A DNA stretch of 38,862 bases from Candidatus Gastranaerophilales bacterium (GTDB lineage Bacteria; Cyanobacteriota; Vampirovibrionia; Gastranaerophilales; Gastranaerophilaceae), in the NCBI GenBank assembly GCA_947585605.1, contig CANPXC010000002.1, forward strand, positions 1-38,862, read 5' to 3'. Positions 27,050 through 35,560 of the stretch are shown piece by piece. A program made the position numbers and the translations under genes. Under the pieces are notes generated by a model. The model saw nothing but the letters and a program-made list of their open reading frames with translations, ran no database searches and had not been told where the DNA came from. How positions within the stretch are numbered: position 1 is the stretch's first letter; every line of letters starts with the position of its first letter.

Positions 27050-28624
27050 TTAAACCGTAACACCTAACGCTAATTTTTGTTTAATACTTTCTAACGAGTG
27101 ACCGGAGAGCATTGTTAACAAATTACATTGGTATAAAACAAATAATCGGGAATTTATAGCAGATGCTTGCAGTTTTAATTTGAAATCATGAGGATGATTT
27201 CTTAATTGTAATTTTGAATGATAGTTTTCATAATTTAATTTTTCAATTTGTATTTTTGCGAGGTTGCGGTAAATCAGTCTTCTAAGCTTAGTTTTTTCTA
27301 TGAAAGAAGCCTTTTCTTTCTGCGCCTTCAGTATTTCTATTTTCTTTTCATAGCCTGTAATTCTTGCTTCCAATTCTTCTTGGCTGTAATAATATTGCAG
27401 AAAATCTTTATTTGAAGACATACTTCTAGACGCAAACAACTTTTGTATTGCACTCATATTTGCAATTTCATCTCTTGAAATACTAAGTGCCACATTACCG
27501 TCCACGGAATCAATATTTGAAGCTATAGATTCTTTAACCGTTTCACGATTGTAATCATTTGTTTTTGGTATGGCAGTGTTAATTTCAGGCGCGGTATATA
27601 TTTTATATCTGTTAGAAATTGCTATTGCATACTCAAGTAATTCACGTTTCTTTTCTTTTTTATTGGCAATTATATTAAACGGTGAAAATTCTTGCGGTTC
27701 ATAATAGGGATTATCCCTAATTATTTTATTTAATTTATCCAATACGGGTTTTAATTCAATTTCAAGTTCTTTTATTTGAATTTTGTCGGGTTTTTTATTG
27801 TTATACTTAAGCTCATAGTATTTTTTTAATTGAGAAACCGTTTTTTGATTATCCGTTAAAATATAATCTTCAATAAATTTAGAATAAGTTTCTGACATTC
27901 TCTTACTCATTACCGGAGATACCATAACGGAATATTCATTATTTTCGTAAGATTTAACTATTTTATAGCTTTCACCGTTTTTAATATTTTCAAGTAAAAT
28001 TTCGCGGACTATTTTATTTCTTTCTTCTTGCGGAATAGAATTTCTTAAAATGGCTTCTTTAGCGTGATGAAGCTCGTGGCTTATGGTTTCGCCGACATAT
28101 ATTCCGCTTTCTTCATTAAAATTATCAGCTAATACCTTAACGGTATGTGTTTCGGAATTATAAAATGCCAAATCGGTATTGTAAAATTTATCATTTTCAT
28201 CAAGTGCGGTTATTTGCGTTGTACCGTCAGGATTTAATCTGTACTTTTCATTATGATATATAATTTCAAGTGCGGGGCGCAGTTTAGGGTCAATATCCGA
28301 ATTCTTAATACATTCATTATATTTAGCGGATATACTTTCATATACAAGATTATTATCAATTTTTATATTTTTTGTTTTAGTATTTTTAAAAACAGCATTA
28401 TTATCAACCAAAAATTTATATTGATTTATATTTTTTTTATTTAACGGAACGGTAGTTGAGGCTGTAGTGGAGGCTGTTGTTGAAGCGGTAGTAGAAGCCG
28501 TTGTGGAAGCAGTTGTAGAGGCTGTAGTGGAAGCGGTAGTAGAAGCAGTTGTTGAGGCCGTGGTTGATAATAAAACCTTTCCGCCTTGCACGGGGGGATT
28601 TGGGGAAATATTATATACTTTCAT
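27050..28624 (-). CDS. Predicted HExxH metallopeptidase-like protein with N-terminal STTA repeats
   Basis: GETISHELHHAKEAILRN (HELHH); consensus-like SD (AGGAGGT) upstream of the ATG at 28624; ten 4-aa repeats near the N-terminus. Confidence 0.6.
   Translation of the reverse strand: MKVYNISPNPPVQGGKVLLSTTASTTASTTASTTASTTASTTASTTASTTASTTASTTVPLNKKNINQYKFLVDNNAVFKNTKTKNIKIDNNLVYESISAKYNECIKNSDIDPKLRPALEIIYHNEKYRLNPDGTTQITALDENDKFYNTDLAFYNSETHTVKVLADNFNEESGIYVGETISHELHHAKEAILRNSIPQEERNKIVREILLENIKNGESYKIVKSYENNEYSVMVSPVMSKRMSETYSKFIEDYILTDNQKTVSQLKKYYELKYNNKKPDKIQIKELEIELKPVLDKLNKIIRDNPYYEPQEFSPFNIIANKKEKKRELLEYAIAISNRYKIYTAPEINTAIPKTNDYNRETVKESIASNIDSVDGNVALSISRDEIANMSAIQKLFASRSMSSNKDFLQYYYSQEELEARITGYEKKIEILKAQKEKASFIEKTKLRRLIYRNLAKIQIEKLNYENYHSKLQLRNHPHDFKLKLQASAINSRLFVLYQCNLLTMLSGHSLESIKQKLALGVTV
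28448..28567 (-). repeat. Tandem 12-bp coding repeat, 10 units (nine STTA plus one STTV)
   Basis: Counted from the reverse complement: TCNACNACNGCN x9 then TCAACTACCGTT. Confidence 0.95.
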
Positions 28625-28754
28625 TAAAACACTTACCTCCTACACGTTTGGATTTAAAACAACTGATTTAAAAATTTTGCTGTTTTTTAATAATTTATTA
28701 AGTAATTTAAATTTATTCTTGATGTAGAATTATAAATAGAATCAGATTACAGGT

Positions 28755-30125
28755 ATGAATATGAACAAGAAACATTTAATTGAAGAAGATATTAAATATA
28801 TTTGGCACCCGTTTACCCAAATGAAATCGTTAGAAAATGAAGACAACAAACCGATTTTAATAAAAAAGGGAAAAGGTATTTATTTAGAAGATATTGACGG
28901 AAATAAATATATAGACGCCGTATCATCATGGTGGGTAAATACGCTCGGGCATTCAAATAAACGAATAAACAGAGCGATATATAAACAATCAAAAAAGATT
29001 GAACACGTTATTTTTGCCGGGTTTACCCATGAAAGCGCAATAAAATTTTCAAAAAAACTCATAAAGTTAATGAATAATAAATTAAATCACATATTTTTCT
29101 CCGATAACGGTTCAACGGCGGTAGAAGTAGCATTAAAAATGGCGTACCAATATTTCGTATTAAAGGGGAAAAGCGAGAAAAGGAAATTTATTGCGTTAAA
29201 AAATTCATATCACGGCGACACAATAGGTGCAGTTTCTGTCGGCGGGATTGATATGTATCATAAACTTTATAAACCGCTTTTATTTGAAATAGAACAAGCT
29301 CTAAGTCCTTATTGTTACAGATGTCCGATGAATTGCAATAAAGAAACCTGTCAAACTGAATGCTTATCCTCCGTAGAAGATATATTAAAAAGAGAAGCGG
29401 AAAATATAGCAGGGATAATCATTGAGCCTTTGGTGCAGGCTGCGGGCGGAATGATTATGTATCCGCCGAAATATATTACAAATTTGAGAGCCTTATGTGA
29501 TAAATATAATGTCTTATTGATAGATGATGAAGTTGCGATGGGCTTTTACCGAACGGGTAAGCTGTTTGCATACGAGCATGCCGGCGTAGTCCCCGACATT
29601 GTATGCGCCGCAAAAGGTATTACAGCAGGCTACATGCCGTTATCAATCACTATAACATCGGATGAAATATACAATGCTTTTTATGATGACGATACAGACG
29701 GATATAAAACTTTTTATCACGGACACAGTTACACTGCGTACCCTTTGGCGTTAAGCGTTGCACTGGAAAATTTAAAAATACTGGAAGAATTAAATATAGA
29801 AGAATATTTAAAACCTAAAATAGCAAAATTTTCCAAGGAGCTTGAAAAATTCCGAAATCACAAAAATGTGGGAGATATTCGGCAGACAGGCATGATTTGT
29901 GCTATTGAACTTGTTAAAAATAAAGAAACAAAAGAGCCGTTTTCATACGAAGACGGAATAGGCAAAAAAATATATCATGAAGGATTAAAGCTGGGGGCAA
30001 TTTTACGCCCGATGTGGAATTGCATTTACTTTATTACTCCTTATATTATTACCGAAAAAGAAATAGAAAAACTTACAAATATTGCTTATAAAGCACTAAA
30101 TAAAGTTTTACCCGATAAGGATTAA
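28755..30125 (+). CDS. bioA: Adenosylmethionine-8-amino-7-oxononanoate aminotransferase
   Basis: IWHPFTQMKSLENEDNKPILIKKGKGIYLEDIDGNKYIDAVSSWWVNTLGHSN; followed by bioD. Confidence 0.93.
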   Translation: MNMNKKHLIEEDIKYIWHPFTQMKSLENEDNKPILIKKGKGIYLEDIDGNKYIDAVSSWWVNTLGHSNKRINRAIYKQSKKIEHVIFAGFTHESAIKFSKKLIKLMNNKLNHIFFSDNGSTAVEVALKMAYQYFVLKGKSEKRKFIALKNSYHGDTIGAVSVGGIDMYHKLYKPLLFEIEQALSPYCYRCPMNCNKETCQTECLSSVEDILKREAENIAGIIIEPLVQAAGGMIMYPPKYITNLRALCDKYNVLLIDDEVAMGFYRTGKLFAYEHAGVVPDIVCAAKGITAGYMPLSITITSDEIYNAFYDDDTDGYKTFYHGHSYTAYPLALSVALENLKILEELNIEEYLKPKIAKFSKELEKFRNHKNVGDIRQTGMICAIELVKNKETKEPFSYEDGIGKKIYHEGLKLGAILRPMWNCIYFITPYIITEKEIEKLTNIAYKALNKVLPDKD

Positions 30126-30127
30126 AT

Positions 30128-30790
30128 ATGGAATATTTTATAACCGGAATAGATACTGAAATAGGAAAAACCTTTGTAACTAAATGCTTAGCATATACTT
30201 CATCAGCCTTAGGGAAAAAGACGGGAGTATATAAGCCCGTTCAATCGGGAGCAATAAAAAGGGGAGGAGAACTTTTAGCACCTGATATTGAAGCTGTAAA
30301 AGCGGTTTCAAATAAAATTAATACAAAATATTCGTATTTATTGGAGGGAGAAGTTTCTCCTTCACTTGCTGCCAGACTTGCAAATGTAAAGATTGATGTA
30401 AACAAAATCGTATCGGATTTTAAACAGTTCCGCGCGCAAAATGACGTAACTCTTGTTGAAGGAGCAGGCGGTATACTGGCGCCTGTTACGGAAAAGCTGT
30501 TTTGTGCGGATTTAATTAAATTGCTTAATATACCTATAATTATTGTCAGCGTTCCTTTCCTCGGAAGATTAAACCACACTTTATTAACTGTTCACTACGC
30601 AAAAACAAACGGAATTCAAATAAAAGGAATAATTATTAACCGTATACCGAAAGAAACAAATGATACCGCTACTTTAAACTTTATTGACGAACTAAAACTG
30701 TATACGGATGTTCCAATACTTGGAGAAATTCAGGAAAATTCTGATTTTAATAAAGAAGAAATTGTGAATAAATTTAAGAACATAATATAA
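30128..30790 (+). CDS. bioD: Dethiobiotin synthase
   Basis: EYFITGIDTEIGKTFVTKCLA, YKPVQSG, VEGAGGILAPVTEK. Confidence 0.93.
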   Translation: MEYFITGIDTEIGKTFVTKCLAYTSSALGKKTGVYKPVQSGAIKRGGELLAPDIEAVKAVSNKINTKYSYLLEGEVSPSLAARLANVKIDVNKIVSDFKQFRAQNDVTLVEGAGGILAPVTEKLFCADLIKLLNIPIIIVSVPFLGRLNHTLLTVHYAKTNGIQIKGIIINRIPKETNDTATLNFIDELKLYTDVPILGEIQENSDFNKEEIVNKFKNII

Positions 30791-30806
30791 AATAGCACAT
30801 TATAAC

Positions 30807-30832
30807 AAGGGCGGCACTGATGTGCCGCCCTT
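30807..30832. terminator. Strong GC-rich hairpin between convergent genes (poor T-tract)
   Basis: AAGGGCGGCAC-TGA-TGTGCCGCCCTT between bioD (+) and the flavoprotein gene (-). Confidence 0.55.
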
Positions 30833-30844
30833 CATACAATAAAA

Positions 30845-31480
30845 TTATCTTACAAAATTAGTAAACGTAACCTCTTCTTCCATAGGAGGATTAATACCTG
30901 CATTTTTCCCGGCTTCTTTACATTTTAAGAAATACGCCATATTTCTTGCCAAAAATCTGAGGTTTTGTAACCCTTCCAAATCTTCATTAACTTGTCCCGT
31001 GGTCTGACCGTAAACATTATTCCAATATCTGCCGGTAATAACAGGCATTTGAGAAATACCGAAATATTTATTTAACTGGTCTAAAGTAGAACTTGTACCT
31101 GCGCGTCTTGCAACAGCAACTGCTGCAGCAGGTTTATGAGCGAACGGATTTTTTCCGCTGCGCCAGCCGGAGAAAAATGCCCTGCCTAAAAATGCGCTGA
31201 CAGCTCCGCTGGCTCCGGCGTAATGAACCGGAGAACCGACTATTAGCGCGTCTGACTCAATCATTTTACCTACAAATTCATTAACTTTGTCTTTATCGAA
31301 TACACACTTTCCAAGTTTAGCGCAAGCCCCGCAGCCCATGCAGGAAGCTACCGGGTCTTTGCCTATATAAAATATTTCAGAGTCAATTCCGTTTTCTTTA
31401 AGAATTTCTGCAATTTCACTTAAAGATAAATAAGTATTGCCTTGTTCATGCGGTGAACCGTTTAATAATAATACTTTCAT
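30845..31480 (-). CDS. Flavodoxin-like NAD(P)H-dependent FMN reductase / iron-sulfur flavoprotein family
   Basis: LLLNGSPHEQGNTYLSL, CMGCGACAKLGKCVFDKD, ALIVGSPVHYAGASGAVSAFLGRAF. Confidence 0.9.
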   Translation of the reverse strand: MKVLLLNGSPHEQGNTYLSLSEIAEILKENGIDSEIFYIGKDPVASCMGCGACAKLGKCVFDKDKVNEFVGKMIESDALIVGSPVHYAGASGAVSAFLGRAFFSGWRSGKNPFAHKPAAAVAVARRAGTSSTLDQLNKYFGISQMPVITGRYWNNVYGQTTGQVNEDLEGLQNLRFLARNMAYFLKCKEAGKNAGINPPMEEEVTFTNFVR

Positions 31481-31491
31481 AATTGTCCTTT

Positions 31492-33261
31492 CTATATTTT
31501 ACAAAGATTTAAGCATTTTTCTATATCTTCACATATAAGTTCTTTAGTTAAATGATAACGGCTGTATAATTCTTCAAGCGGTATTCTGTCCGTAAATTCT
31601 TTTTTAGCACCGAAATTCAGAACTTTGACTGAGGAATCCGAATAAAATCTTGAAATTTTTTCGCCAAATCCGCCGTCCAAAACACCGTCTTCAAGCGTTA
31701 TAACCAATTCATGATTTTGCTTTAAACTTTCAAGCATTTCTTCATCAATTCCCGTTATAAATCTCGGATTTATCAAAGTAGCTTCCGTTCCCAAAACGGA
31801 TTTTAAATGTTCTTTAACCGATTTACCCAGTTCAAAGAAGCTTCCCATTGCAATAATCGCAACCTTTGAACCTTCCGATACCATTTTGTATTTATTTAAA
31901 ATCGAATAGTCAGTTTTATCTTCAACCCCTGTTGATACCAATTCACAAGAAGGAACTCTGATAGCCGCCGGGTATTGAGTTTGATTGACAGCCCAATCAA
32001 GCATTGCAAGATATTCTTCTTTGTTCGTCGGCGCTAAATATACCATATTCGGGATATTACTGATTAACGGTATATCAAAGATACAAAGATGAGTAGCGTC
32101 AGCAGACGATATTCCGCCCCAATAAACAAGCATTGTTACGGGAGAATTATTTAAGCAGATATCTTGTGACAACTGGTCATAAGTTCTTTGAACGAATGAA
32201 CTCATAACTGCCCATAACGGTTTTGCGCCCATTTTAGCTAACGCGGAAGTATATGCGGCTGCATGTTCTTCCGCAATACCAACATCGGTATATTGGTTAT
32301 CCAGCTTCGTTCTAAAGCCTTTATTAAAACCAAAAACACCCGGAGTAGCTGCATTAACAACTATAAAATCAGAATCTTCCTGTACTTTTTTCCAAATATA
32401 ATCATTAGTTACGGAATTATAATCTTCGGTTATTTCAACCTCCTCCGTTTCATTATTTATATCAAGAGTATGAGGCATTATCCAATGGAAAGCTTCTTTA
32501 TTGTGTTCGGCCACCTTCAAACCGCAGCCTTTTAATGTATTTATATGCACAACTACCGGATGATTGATATCTTTAACAATGTTGAATGCTTTTATAAGAC
32601 TTTCAATATTATTTCCTTCATTAACGTATAAATAATCAAAGCCCAATGCTTTAAATAAATTACAAGGCGCTTCGCCGTTGGTTTCACGCAAAAGTTTAAG
32701 ATTATCATACATCCCGCCATGATTTTCAGCGATAGACATATCATTATCATTAAGAACAATAATAATATTTGAAGAAAGAACAGCAGCATTATTAAGCCCT
32801 TCCAATGCTTCACCTCCGCTGAGCGAGCCGTCGCCCACAAGTGCAATAACATTTTCGCTCCCGTTTCTTAAATCACGTGCTTTTGCACTACCAACCGCCA
32901 AACTTACGGCAGTTGAAGTATGTCCTATTTTAAATAAGTCGTAAATACTTTCCTCGGGAGCCGTATAACCAGTATATTCATAATATTTATCAGGATTTAT
33001 AAATCCTTCTTTTCTTCCCGTGAGTATTTTGTGCGTATAACATTGGTGAGAAACGTCAAATATAATCTTATCCTCCGGTGCATTAAAAACATAATGCATT
33101 GCTATTGTTGCTTCAATAATGCCAAGATTCGGCGCCATGTGTCCGCCGGTTGCATTTACTTTTTTTATTATTAAAGCGCGGATTTCTTCCGCCAGCGTAT
33201 TAAGTTCTTCTATTGTTAATTCTTTTAAATCTTTGGGATAATTGACTTTATCTAATATCAT
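31492..33261 (-). CDS. dxs: 1-deoxy-D-xylulose-5-phosphate synthase (divergent, short form)
   Basis: TGGHMAPNLGIIEATIAMHYVF, HKILTGRKEGF, GDGSLSGGEALEGLNNA, DVGIAEEHAAAYTSALAKMGAKP. RBS AAAGGA lies inside the longer ORF (to 33276), so MILDKVN at 33261 is preferred. Confidence 0.88.
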   Translation of the reverse strand: MILDKVNYPKDLKELTIEELNTLAEEIRALIIKKVNATGGHMAPNLGIIEATIAMHYVFNAPEDKIIFDVSHQCYTHKILTGRKEGFINPDKYYEYTGYTAPEESIYDLFKIGHTSTAVSLAVGSAKARDLRNGSENVIALVGDGSLSGGEALEGLNNAAVLSSNIIIVLNDNDMSIAENHGGMYDNLKLLRETNGEAPCNLFKALGFDYLYVNEGNNIESLIKAFNIVKDINHPVVVHINTLKGCGLKVAEHNKEAFHWIMPHTLDINNETEEVEITEDYNSVTNDYIWKKVQEDSDFIVVNAATPGVFGFNKGFRTKLDNQYTDVGIAEEHAAAYTSALAKMGAKPLWAVMSSFVQRTYDQLSQDICLNNSPVTMLVYWGGISSADATHLCIFDIPLISNIPNMVYLAPTNKEEYLAMLDWAVNQTQYPAAIRVPSCELVSTGVEDKTDYSILNKYKMVSEGSKVAIIAMGSFFELGKSVKEHLKSVLGTEATLINPRFITGIDEEMLESLKQNHELVITLEDGVLDGGFGEKISRFYSDSSVKVLNFGAKKEFTDRIPLEELYSRYHLTKELICEDIEKCLNLCKI

Positions 33262-33352
33262 AAAAATTCCTTTCAATAATATCTAATATTATAATACCTT
33301 AGATTGGCTATAAGTCAATCATCACTTATTTTTTACTGATTGAGCCGAGTAT

Positions 33353-33384
33353 AAAAAAACTTCCTTAATAATACATTAAGGAAG
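33353..33384 (-). terminator. Intrinsic terminator on minus strand upstream of dxs
   Basis: Minus strand CTTCCTTAAT-GTATT-ATTAAGGAAG-TTTTTTT; no annotated minus-strand gene immediately upstream of it. Confidence 0.8.
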
Positions 33385-33634
33385 AAAAATTAGTAAAAGA
33401 GACATCAATAATATTATTACCTCTCATTTATTTTTCTTCCACTATGTATGCGAAATATGAAGCAAACTTAATTATTATAGGATTTAAGACTTGAATTTTA
33501 ATTCAATATTAAGTATACTAAGTACACTTATTAAACTTTTGTAAAATTTTTTAATAATTTTAGGGAAAAAACGCAAATTTATCATTTCAGAAACATTAAA
33601 GAAAAAGTAAGTTAGGTTATGAATTAGGAATGTC

Positions 33635-35560
33635 ATGCAAATAAACAAAGTCAATACAATAATTCCTAAAAGGTTAAACAGAAATCAAACAAATAAAACA
33701 AATGACAAAAGCACTTCATTTAAAGGTGCTTTGGTTGACGCGGGATGTTTAAAAGTTGCGGATTTGATAGAAAACGGAGGGTTGTTCGTATCATTTACCC
33801 TTCAAGATATGCTCGGAACAAACTTGCCCCGTCCGATTATGGGCTTAATGAGAAATAAAAAAGAGAATAAGGGCAAAAAGAATTTTAAATTTGCCGCTAA
33901 AGAAATGGTAAGAGAATTTACCACCGGCCCGAGCATGTTCATAATCCCCGGAATTTTATTAACTATCGGTAAAAAAGTATTCGGTAAGGCAACGGAAGTT
34001 CCGATGAAACTAATAAAATCATTCGGAGAAATACACGCGGCAAATCCGTTAAATGAAGCCGGCGCCGCAATTACCAATGAAGATTTCTATAGAAATGCAT
34101 TTACACAAATACTTAAAAATACAAAAGGTGAAGCGGTATCTTCAGAAGATACATTAAAATGTGCGAAAGATTTTGCAAAAAGACTTGCCCAAAGCGTACA
34201 AGATAATAACGTTAAAGAAAAAGTTCAGGAACTGACAAGCGAATTCATTATTATTGCCAAGAAGAGCGCTGATGACGCCGCTCATACGGATTTTACACGT
34301 GCCGTTATTTCGGAAAATGTTTCAGCACCGTTCAAAGATACCGTTCATTTTATGATGTCTTATGCCGATGACCTTGTAGCTAAAGCAGCAAAACAAAAAC
34401 CGGAAAACATTAAAAATTATGTTAATAAACTTGCAACCAACAAAGTTTTAGGAAGATTTGGTGCAAATATACTAATGTATGCCGCAGTTATGACTTTCTT
34501 ACAAGTTATCCCTATTTTATATAACAGAGCGGAAGGTAAAGATAATGCAGGTTTAAAAGGTTTAATGATTGAAGAAACTTTAAAAAACGATAAAACTGCA
34601 GATATAAAAGATACACCGCAAAATGCTTCAAAGAGTCCGTCTTTTGGCAAATCACAAGCTCATCCTTCATTCGGAAGCAATCCGCAAGCCGTCGTTAATA
34701 AGCTTACGGGAAGCGGATTAATAGGAAGAATGGCTAACGGCATTGAATTTGAAGGCATGAATGTTTCTTTTCCGCTTTTGCTCGGAATTATGGGCTTTGG
34801 TATTCTTTTACCCCGTTTAAAACGTGCAAAAGATAAATATGACAGGGAAGAAATTTTAAGACGTGATTTAATTACTTGCGCCACAATGTGTTTTGCTGAA
34901 AAAGGACTCAGAAAAATATTTTCAAAAGCTAACGAAGCATACTCCGGCTTTGTTCTTGCAAGTAAGGAAAAAGGTTTCAAAGATAAGAATTTATTTAAAC
35001 GCATTTTCGATTATATAAGACCTATAAAAGGCGTAAATGTACTTTCTACGGATAAAATTGTTTCAAAATATTCTCAAATAAATTCTTATAAAGACGGAAT
35101 TCAAGGTTTTTGCGAATTTATTGACAATCAAGGCGGAAATTTAAATAAAATATTCAGTTTTACAAAGAGAACTAAAACTCTGCTTCAAAGTCTTTTATTA
35201 AAAGAAGGCATTGATATTGAACAGGCAAATAATAAAGATATAACTGAAGTACTGAAAAAATATAAAGAATCCAAAGAAGTTTCGGAAATTATTTCAAAAT
35301 TTGCAAGAGAAGATAATCCTTGGGTTCAAAGAGCTAAAACTTTAAATGCTAGATTTACGGCATTATCAGTAATAGTTTTAGTTCCGCTGTTCCTCGGAAT
35401 TTTCCTTCCTTGGATTAATGAAAAAACAACAAAAAAACGTGTACAGGAAGAACATTTAAAGAGTAAAGTTTCCGATAACAATTTATCAAGTCCGAACTTC
35501 TTCGAGCAAGATAAAAAAGCACAAGAAATTTTTTCGGATATGAATAAATTTACAAAATAA
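33635..35560 (+). CDS. Hypothetical membrane protein, probably lineage-restricted
   Basis: Long ORF, 641 aa, with several hydrophobic segments (FGANILMYAAVMTFLQVIPILY; FPLLLGIMGFGILLPRL; LSVIVLVPLFLGIFLPWI) and an N-terminal STSFKG motif. Confidence 0.75.
   Translation: MQINKVNTIIPKRLNRNQTNKTNDKSTSFKGALVDAGCLKVADLIENGGLFVSFTLQDMLGTNLPRPIMGLMRNKKENKGKKNFKFAAKEMVREFTTGPSMFIIPGILLTIGKKVFGKATEVPMKLIKSFGEIHAANPLNEAGAAITNEDFYRNAFTQILKNTKGEAVSSEDTLKCAKDFAKRLAQSVQDNNVKEKVQELTSEFIIIAKKSADDAAHTDFTRAVISENVSAPFKDTVHFMMSYADDLVAKAAKQKPENIKNYVNKLATNKVLGRFGANILMYAAVMTFLQVIPILYNRAEGKDNAGLKGLMIEETLKNDKTADIKDTPQNASKSPSFGKSQAHPSFGSNPQAVVNKLTGSGLIGRMANGIEFEGMNVSFPLLLGIMGFGILLPRLKRAKDKYDREEILRRDLITCATMCFAEKGLRKIFSKANEAYSGFVLASKEKGFKDKNLFKRIFDYIRPIKGVNVLSTDKIVSKYSQINSYKDGIQGFCEFIDNQGGNLNKIFSFTKRTKTLLQSLLLKEGIDIEQANNKDITEVLKKYKESKEVSEIISKFAREDNPWVQRAKTLNARFTALSVIVLVPLFLGIFLPWINEKTTKKRVQEEHLKSKVSDNNLSSPNFFEQDKKAQEIFSDMNKFTK

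Noticed and set aside
28448-28567. CRISPR array or slippage-prone microsatellite
   Set aside because: The 12-bp units are contiguous, in-frame and coding with wobble variation; no spacers. No CRISPR array was seen elsewhere in the window.
28467-28727. ORF MEAVVEAVVEAVV… on + strand
   Set aside because: Antisense shadow of the STTA repeat; the supported gene is on the minus strand, with a consensus-like SD and an HExxH domain.
30807-30832. Classical terminator after bioD
   Set aside because: The stem is strong but the following sequence (TTCATACAAT) is not a T-tract; kept only as a low-confidence hairpin.
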